DNA of 64,000 nt from CAZQFV01 sp964613665 (GTDB lineage Bacteria; Chloroflexota; Chloroflexia; DTKN01), in the NCBI GenBank assembly GCA_964613665.1, contig CAZTIG010000003.1:62001-126000 (forward strand), in the 5' to 3' direction. The notes below the pieces were generated by a model. It searched no databases. It saw only the letters and a program-made list of their open reading frames with translations, and was not told the DNA's origin. Below, piece by piece: positions 60,201 through 64,000 of this stretch (the first letter of the stretch is position 1; every line of letters starts with the position of its first letter). The position numbers and the translations under genes are program-made.

Positions 60201-62231
60201 CGGACCGCCGACGCCCTAGTCTACGGCACCGGGGTGTACACGGCGGTGGCCGGCTGGCAGGGGCCGCCGGTCGCCCCCTACTACGCCAGCGGCCAGGTCC
60301 TCCAGCGCGTCCTCGACGAGCAGACCGGCCGGCCCCTCCCCGACAGCGATAGTGCCGCCGACTGGCAGCAGGACAGCGCCGATCCCTGGCGCGGCCGGCG
60401 GTCCGTGCGGCCGGGCTGGGACCTGGAGGCCTTTTTCCGGCCGCTGTCGACGACCGCCGCGGCCTCGATCACCGTGGCCATAGCTCCCGACAACGCCGCC
60501 GCGGTGCTGCTTTCCGCCATTGCCCGGGCTCAACAGACGATCGAGATGGAACTCTATCAGCTAGAGCTGGCCAGCGTCGTCGACGCGCTCGTGGCGGCGC
60601 AGCAGCGCGGGGTCAGCGTGACCGTGCTGCTGGAAGGCGGCCCGGTCGGCGGCATCTCCGACCAGGAGCGCTGGGCCTGCCAGCAGATCGAAGGACACGG
60701 CGGGCAGTGCTGGTTCATGTTCCAGGATCCCGGCGCTGTCACCTCCACCGTCCCCATCCACGACCGCTACGACTACCTGCATAGCAAGGTTGCCCTGTTC
60801 GACCGGGAGTGGGTTGTCGTCTCCTCCCAGAACCCCACCCCCAGCGGCCTGCCCGACGACGACAAGGGCGACGGCACATGGGGCTCGCGCGGCGTGCTCG
60901 TGCTGACCGACGCCCCGGCGGTGGTGCAGCGGGCCGCCGCCATCTTCGACGCCGACCTGGACCCGCTCCACCACCTGGACCTGATCCGCTGGGCTCCGGA
61001 CAACCCCTACGGCTACGACGAGCCGCCGGCCGGCTTCCAGCCGATCACCGCTACGGGCGGGACCACCTACACGGTCCAGTTTCCCGCCCCCCTGAGCATC
61101 TGGGGCACCCTTGGCTTTGAGCTGTTCTCGGCCCCCGAAGCCGCCCTGCGCCGGAGCGACGCCCTGCTGGGGCTTCTCGGGCAGGCCGGCCCGGGCGACC
61201 AGATCGACCTGCAGCAGGCGTACGAGCACAGCGTCTGGGGCAGTGACGGCCCCAACCTGCGCCTGGAGACGGCCATCGGCGCCGCCCAGCGGGGAGCCCG
61301 CGTGCGGCTGCTGCTCAGCGCACGGGCCTTTGGCCCGGATGCTTCCGACCTGGACAAGAACCGGGTCACGCTGGCCTACCTGGACAAGGTGGCCTGCGAA
61401 CAGGGCCTCGACCTGGAGGCCCGCTGGGCCGACCCCACCGACGCCGGCATCCACAACAAGATGGCCCTGGTCCGCCTGGGCGGCCAGGGCTACGCTCACA
61501 TCGGCAGCATCAACGGCAGCGAGAGCTCCAGCAAGCTCAACCGCGAGTTGGCGCTGCAGATCGCCTCCAACGACGTCTATGCCTACCTGGTGGCCATGTT
61601 CGACTCCGACTGGGCCACGGCGACCCCCGATCACGTCGTGGTCAGCGAGGTCCTCTACGACCCCGCCGACCCTCTGGACGCCGGCACGGAGTGGGTCGAG
61701 CTGTACAACCCCACCGCCCAAGGCATGACCCTGGCTGGCTGGCGGGTGGGCGACGCCATGGCCGGCGACGAATACGGCAGCGGCCGCTATACCTTCCCGG
61801 CCGGCACGGCCATCCCGGCACACGGCTTCCTGGTGCTCGCCGCCCAGGCCCTGGACTTTCGCGCCGCCTACGGGTTCGCCCCCGATTACGAGTTCCGCGT
61901 CGACCCGGCGCGCGATGACCCCAGCGTGCCCAACCTGACCCTGATCCCGGGCTCCGGCTCCGGCCTTGCCCTGGGCAACGACGGCGACGAGGTGGCCCTG
62001 TGGGACGCGAGCGGAGCTTTGGTCGACGTGCTGGTTTACTGCGGCGGCTCGGACCCCTGCGGCGGATCGTACCCCGGCGTGACCCCCTACTGGCCGGACG
62101 TAGCGCAGCCGGACCACTCCCTGGAGCGCCGACCGCCGGACATGGACACCGAAAACTGCCAGGTCGACTTCGTGGACAACTCCCTGCCCACGCCGCGGCA
62201 GCTGCCGGCCGGTTACTACGACTGCCGGTAG
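57216..62231 (+). CDS. Large secreted LTD/DUF11/phospholipase-D protein
   Basis: The 1,671-residue protein has a signal peptide (1-27), a lamin-tail domain (42-175), three DUF11-type repeats (208-578; pattern DLAVAKTGPA ... ISDTLPAG), a second lamin-tail domain (590-740) and a fourth DUF11 repeat. The motif VPVYLPLVFRDY follows at residue 877. A third lamin-tail domain, a phospholipase-D domain with two HxK motifs (HSKVALFD from 1189, HNKMALV from 1413) and a last lamin-tail domain (1470-1671) complete it. It may be an exported nuclease or phospholipase. Its motif at 877 usually ends proteins, so a fusion is likely. GGAGGT precedes the ATG. Confidence 0.88.
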   Translation: MRSLLHRLAMLLSLLALLAPGPALLAAPFPIALPQGGQAAAPLDVVINEVAWMGTAFNTADEWMELYNNTASAVDLTGWHLRDDDALDIALTGSIPAHGHYLLERTDDNTIPDIPADWYGSFGTGGLSDAGEVLTLTDSLGNVIDTANAENGAGWPAGTTSGRRSMERINPLLADIDSNWGTNTTWIRNGYDGGGAPINGTPRQRNSLSWPDLVVAKQAPPAAPVGAPISYQITVVNQGPLAAPGVLISDTLPAGFLYSAHDGPYPCSLSGGYLFSCQAGTIDPAGQGQVTITGSLALTASGTLLNLVYATAAITEITGTNNLAQAATLVQEAHADLAVAKTGPATVEPGDALTYTLAISNIGQLAAPGLLITDTLPTGLAFVSQDSPYTFTQLAPQTLFWEAGTLDSGASSRITVSAEVLPTATGTLANQVWATTAITEVTSTNNLAWAYTLVEAIEPDLAVAKAGPASAHPGDPLTYTLAISSIGALTAPGVRLTDTLPAGLAFSDSTPYPDLQPAPGVLVWTLGDLPPSTSQTVLVYGTVVPTAGGTLVNTIVATTPLTETDPGNNSATWTTTVLPPGEGLVVINEVAWGGTADSAADEWMELYNAAPGAVDLAGWTLRSSDGTPTIPLTGTIPPGGYFLLERDDDSTVSDIPADLIYQGGLNNGPPGEVLTLTNALSQVVSTANANGGAWPAGSGSPSYLSMERVDPLAPDTDAGWVSNDTVHRNGLAANGAAINGTPKYPNSPLQRPDLAVTKTGPESAAIGLPITYTLLIGNVGLEDAADVRITDTLPIGISFVSQTSSYPFSFEQAGNLLVWTADLLPTATTAAITLHALVASGAPAQVQNCLAATTAGAETVLDNNSACWQTTVAGGTVPVYLPLVFRDYCLQLQIGAVFFKGYLTGQPDEAVQLYNAGTVPIDLSGWSLCKFTTSLRCWALPPLSIAPAQPLWLSHDAAAFALTFGFPPDYEAASWFSGGNLSDDGDEVVLLDPAGRTADALVYGTGVYTAVAGWQGPPVAPYYASGQVLQRVLDEQTGRPLPDSDSAADWQQDSADPWRGRRSVRPGWDLEAFFRPLSTTAAASITVAIAPDNAAAVLLSAIARAQQTIEMELYQLELASVVDALVAAQQRGVSVTVLLEGGPVGGISDQERWACQQIEGHGGQCWFMFQDPGAVTSTVPIHDRYDYLHSKVALFDREWVVVSSQNPTPSGLPDDDKGDGTWGSRGVLVLTDAPAVVQRAAAIFDADLDPLHHLDLIRWAPDNPYGYDEPPAGFQPITATGGTTYTVQFPAPLSIWGTLGFELFSAPEAALRRSDALLGLLGQAGPGDQIDLQQAYEHSVWGSDGPNLRLETAIGAAQRGARVRLLLSARAFGPDASDLDKNRVTLAYLDKVACEQGLDLEARWADPTDAGIHNKMALVRLGGQGYAHIGSINGSESSSKLNRELALQIASNDVYAYLVAMFDSDWATATPDHVVVSEVLYDPADPLDAGTEWVELYNPTAQGMTLAGWRVGDAMAGDEYGSGRYTFPAGTAIPAHGFLVLAAQALDFRAAYGFAPDYEFRVDPARDDPSVPNLTLIPGSGSGLALGNDGDEVALWDASGALVDVLVYCGGSDPCGGSYPGVTPYWPDVAQPDHSLERRPPDMDTENCQVDFVDNSLPTPRQLPAGYYDCR

Positions 62232-62235
62232 CTGC

Positions 62236-62560
62236 TCCCACCGCGGCACAGCGATCCCTTTGGCCTGGGTCTTTCTGCCCGCCAACCGCAAGAAGGCCTG
62301 GCCGCCGGTGATCCTGGAGCTCCTCAAGAGCGTGGCCGTGTTGATCCCCGCCCGCTACGAGGTATTGTTGCTGACCGACCGCGGCTTGTATTCGCCCCGC
62401 CTGTATCGTTCCCTGCGCCACCGGCCCTGGCATCTCCTCTTGCGGGTCAACGCCCAGGCCTCGTCTCGGCGGCGGCGGGAAGCCTGGCGGCCCGTCGCGG
62501 CTCTCTTGCCTGGACCGGGACACCACTGGCGTGGGGCGCGAGATATGCCCGGATCTCTGA
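62236..62560 (+). pseudogene. IS4-type transposase fragment
   Basis: In frame from about 62236 the sequence reads HRGTAIPLAWVFLPANRK and later LLLTDRGLYSPRLYRSLRH, the central DDE-type motif region of IS4-family transposases. Both ends are missing, and no terminal inverted repeats or target duplication are visible. It begins within 5 bp of the stop of the secreted PLD gene, so an insertion once abutted that gene. The rest of the 485-bp gap to 62716 holds only a promoter. Confidence 0.75.
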
Positions 62561-62568
62561 TAGTATCC

Positions 62569-62597
62569 TTGACTCAGTCCGCGGATTGTGCTATGCT
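62569..62597 (+). promoter_or_regulatory. Sigma-70-type promoter for the second alcohol dehydrogenase
   Basis: TTGACT (62569-62574), a 17-bp spacer and TATGCT (62592-62597) lie 120 bp before the start at 62717, just after the transposase fragment. Confidence 0.65.
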
Positions 62598-62716
62598 GTC
62601 GCCCGGCCCCCCCGGGCCGGATAGCCCTTGGGAGAAGCGGAGCGCTCCGCTGGACATGTAGACAATAGGCAGCTCTCCCCCGCGATCGCGGCAGCACCGC
62701 CGGCAAGGAGCCGTTC

Positions 62717-63730
62717 ATGCAAGCCGTCGTCTTCCCCGCTCCCAACACAGTGATCCTGGACCAGGTCGCCGATCCGCGCTGCGCGGCCGACGAGGTCGTC
62801 GTGCAGGTCGCGCAGGTGGGGATCTGCGGCACGGACCTGCATCTCTACCGCAACGAATACCCCGCCAGCTTCCCGCTGATCGCCGGCCATGAGTTCGCGG
62901 GGCAGATCGTCCAGGTAGGGCCAGGCGTCACCCGGTTCCACCGCGGCCAACGGGTCGCGGTCGACCCGAATCTCTCCTGCGGCGCGTGCCACTTCTGCCG
63001 GCGGCAGCAGACCAACCACTGCCTCAACTGGCAGGGGATCGGCATTACCCGCCCGGGCGCGTTCGCCGAATACGTGGCCGTGCCGGCCCGCGCCTGTTAC
63101 CCCCTGCCGGACACCCTGACCGATACGCAGGCCGCCTTTATCGAACCCCTCTCCTGCGTCGTCCACGCCCTGAACCGCCTGCGCGTCTGGCCGGGCGACG
63201 AGGTGTTGATCTTTGGCGCCGGGCCGATGGGCCTGCTGCTGCTCCAGGCTCTGCAGCGCAGCGGGGCGGCGCAGGTCGCGGTGGTGGAGAAACAAGCCCA
63301 CCGGCGCAGCCTGGCCCGGGACATGGGCGCCGGCACTGCCGTGGATGCCGCCGCGGACCAGATGGAGGTGCTGCGGGAATTGGCTCCCCACGGGTTTGCC
63401 ATCGTCGTCGACGCCACGGGGTCGCCCGCCGTCATCGAGCGGGCTCTCGACTTCCTAAAGCCGCGCGGACAGTACTTGCAGTTCGGCGTGGCGCCGCAGG
63501 GAGCGCGCGTCCCCTGGTCGCCCTACGAGATCTTTCGCCGGGATTGGACCATCATCGGCAGCTTCGCGCTTTGTTACGACTTTGAGCCGGCGATCACCTG
63601 GCTGGCCAACCGCGTCGTGGACATCGCGCCCCTGTTCAGCCACACGCTGCCGCTGGCGGACTTTGCGCACGCCTTCCAGGAGTTTGCCGCCGGCCGAACG
63701 CTCAAGGTACACCTGCGGCCGCGAGCGTGA
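62717..63730 (+). CDS. Zinc-dependent alcohol/polyol dehydrogenase (MDR family)
   Basis: The 337-residue protein is a medium-chain dehydrogenase of the sorbitol/threonine-dehydrogenase type. The catalytic zinc region is CGTDLH and GHEFAGQI. All four structural-zinc cysteines are present in SCGACHFCRRQQTNHC, and the nucleotide-binding loop is FGAGPMGLL. It should oxidise a polyol or secondary alcohol with NAD(P); the substrate is unknown. AAGGAG stands 7 bases before the ATG. It differs from the dehydrogenase at 5435, which lacks one structural Cys. Confidence 0.9.
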   Translation: MQAVVFPAPNTVILDQVADPRCAADEVVVQVAQVGICGTDLHLYRNEYPASFPLIAGHEFAGQIVQVGPGVTRFHRGQRVAVDPNLSCGACHFCRRQQTNHCLNWQGIGITRPGAFAEYVAVPARACYPLPDTLTDTQAAFIEPLSCVVHALNRLRVWPGDEVLIFGAGPMGLLLLQALQRSGAAQVAVVEKQAHRRSLARDMGAGTAVDAAADQMEVLRELAPHGFAIVVDATGSPAVIERALDFLKPRGQYLQFGVAPQGARVPWSPYEIFRRDWTIIGSFALCYDFEPAITWLANRVVDIAPLFSHTLPLADFAHAFQEFAAGRTLKVHLRPRA

Positions 63731-63849
63731 CCTGCCGGGGCCGCTCGAAAGCCGCTCAGTTGGGGGCAAGTACCCGTGGCGCTAACGGGCGGTACCGTAT
63801 CACGAACAGGACAGGCCAGGACCTTTCACGATCAGGAGGGGCGCGAAGA

Positions 63850-64000
63850 GTGGAGATCACGCCCACAGACACCTTCTGCAGGAACCTGCATGGGGATTGT
63901 CCCGTGCCCACCTTGATGCCGGGAGAAGTCCGGCCGACGGACTCCTTCTGCGATGTTGAGCCAAGAGGGCCGGAAGCTCAAACCCGGACGACTACCGTGG
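63850..64000 (+). CDS. Possible gene start, cut by the window edge
   Basis: A GTG at 63850, with AGGAGG about 12 bases upstream, opens a frame without a stop to the end of the window (50 codons). It encodes VEITPTDTFCRN and later PTDSFCDV, a repeated PTDxFC. I do not recognise it. The spacing of the ribosome-binding site is long, so the call is weak. I see nothing else in 63731-63849. Confidence 0.3.
   Translation, partial: MEITPTDTFCRNLHGDCPVPTLMPGEVRPTDSFCDVEPRGPEAQTRTTTV

Overview
The window is about 64 kb of GC-rich bacterial chromosome, most likely from a member of the Chloroflexota (Anaerolineae-like). This is inferred from three things. Secreted proteins carry a (I/V)YLPLV motif at the C-terminus (genes ending at 286 and 41380, and an internal copy near 59850). 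There are many Ser/Thr kinases with zinc ribbons, and several intergenic spacers hold degenerate tandem repeats of 7 bp. Promoters stand out as AT-rich islands: thirteen sigma-70-type -35/-10 pairs were found, eleven with a 17-bp spacer and two with 18. No tRNA, rRNA, CRISPR array or intact mobile element was seen.

Layout. 1-13973 is mainly housekeeping: the end of a secreted protein, a roadblock/LC7 protein, a GNAT enzyme, a membrane HdrD-like Fe-S protein, cmk-plsC-alcohol dehydrogenase, an amidase, pyruvate kinase, a Nudix hydrolase, an AbiEii-type toxin module, a TGS-uridine-kinase-like protein and a TrmH-type methylase (with a GT4 glycosyltransferase at 13968-15188). 15263-30908 and 44117-54978 form a large accessory signalling and membrane-remodelling neighbourhood: four Ser/Thr kinases, two PQQ-propeller/zinc-ribbon proteins, two MIT-AAA ATPases of Vps4 type, two ESCRT-III-like coiled-coil proteins, two SPFH-type proteins, a double-zinc-ribbon protein, a metallopeptidase-like protein, and a nuclease whose N-terminus resembles one of the ESCRT-III-like proteins. 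Between these halves lie a sigma factor / zinc-finger anti-sigma / TPR-CHAT protease operon (31186-35570), a 1,877-residue secreted protein with a gingipain/caspase-like domain (35747-41380) and a CPBP protease-GNAT fusion. 55034-63730 holds a degenerate ComEC-like protein, a membrane-bound hydrolase, a 1,671-residue secreted LTD/DUF11/phospholipase-D protein, an IS4-type transposase remnant and a zinc alcohol dehydrogenase.

How it may work together (inference). The most striking feature is a compact minus-strand operon (30908 down to 24826) with a Vps4-like ATPase between two ESCRT-III-like proteins whose C-termini resemble MIT-interacting motifs. It looks like a bacterial ESCRT-III/Vps4 machine with added regulatory subunits. 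Shared zinc ribbons and MIT/ESCRT-III-like domains link it to the kinase, SPFH and PQQ genes on either side. The adjacent sigma / anti-sigma / TPR-CHAT operon parallels the protease-controlled sigma switch known from type III-E CRISPR loci, but no CRISPR is present here. Together these suggest a stress- or conflict-response island joining membrane repair or remodelling, phosphosignalling, caspase-like proteolysis and a nuclease.
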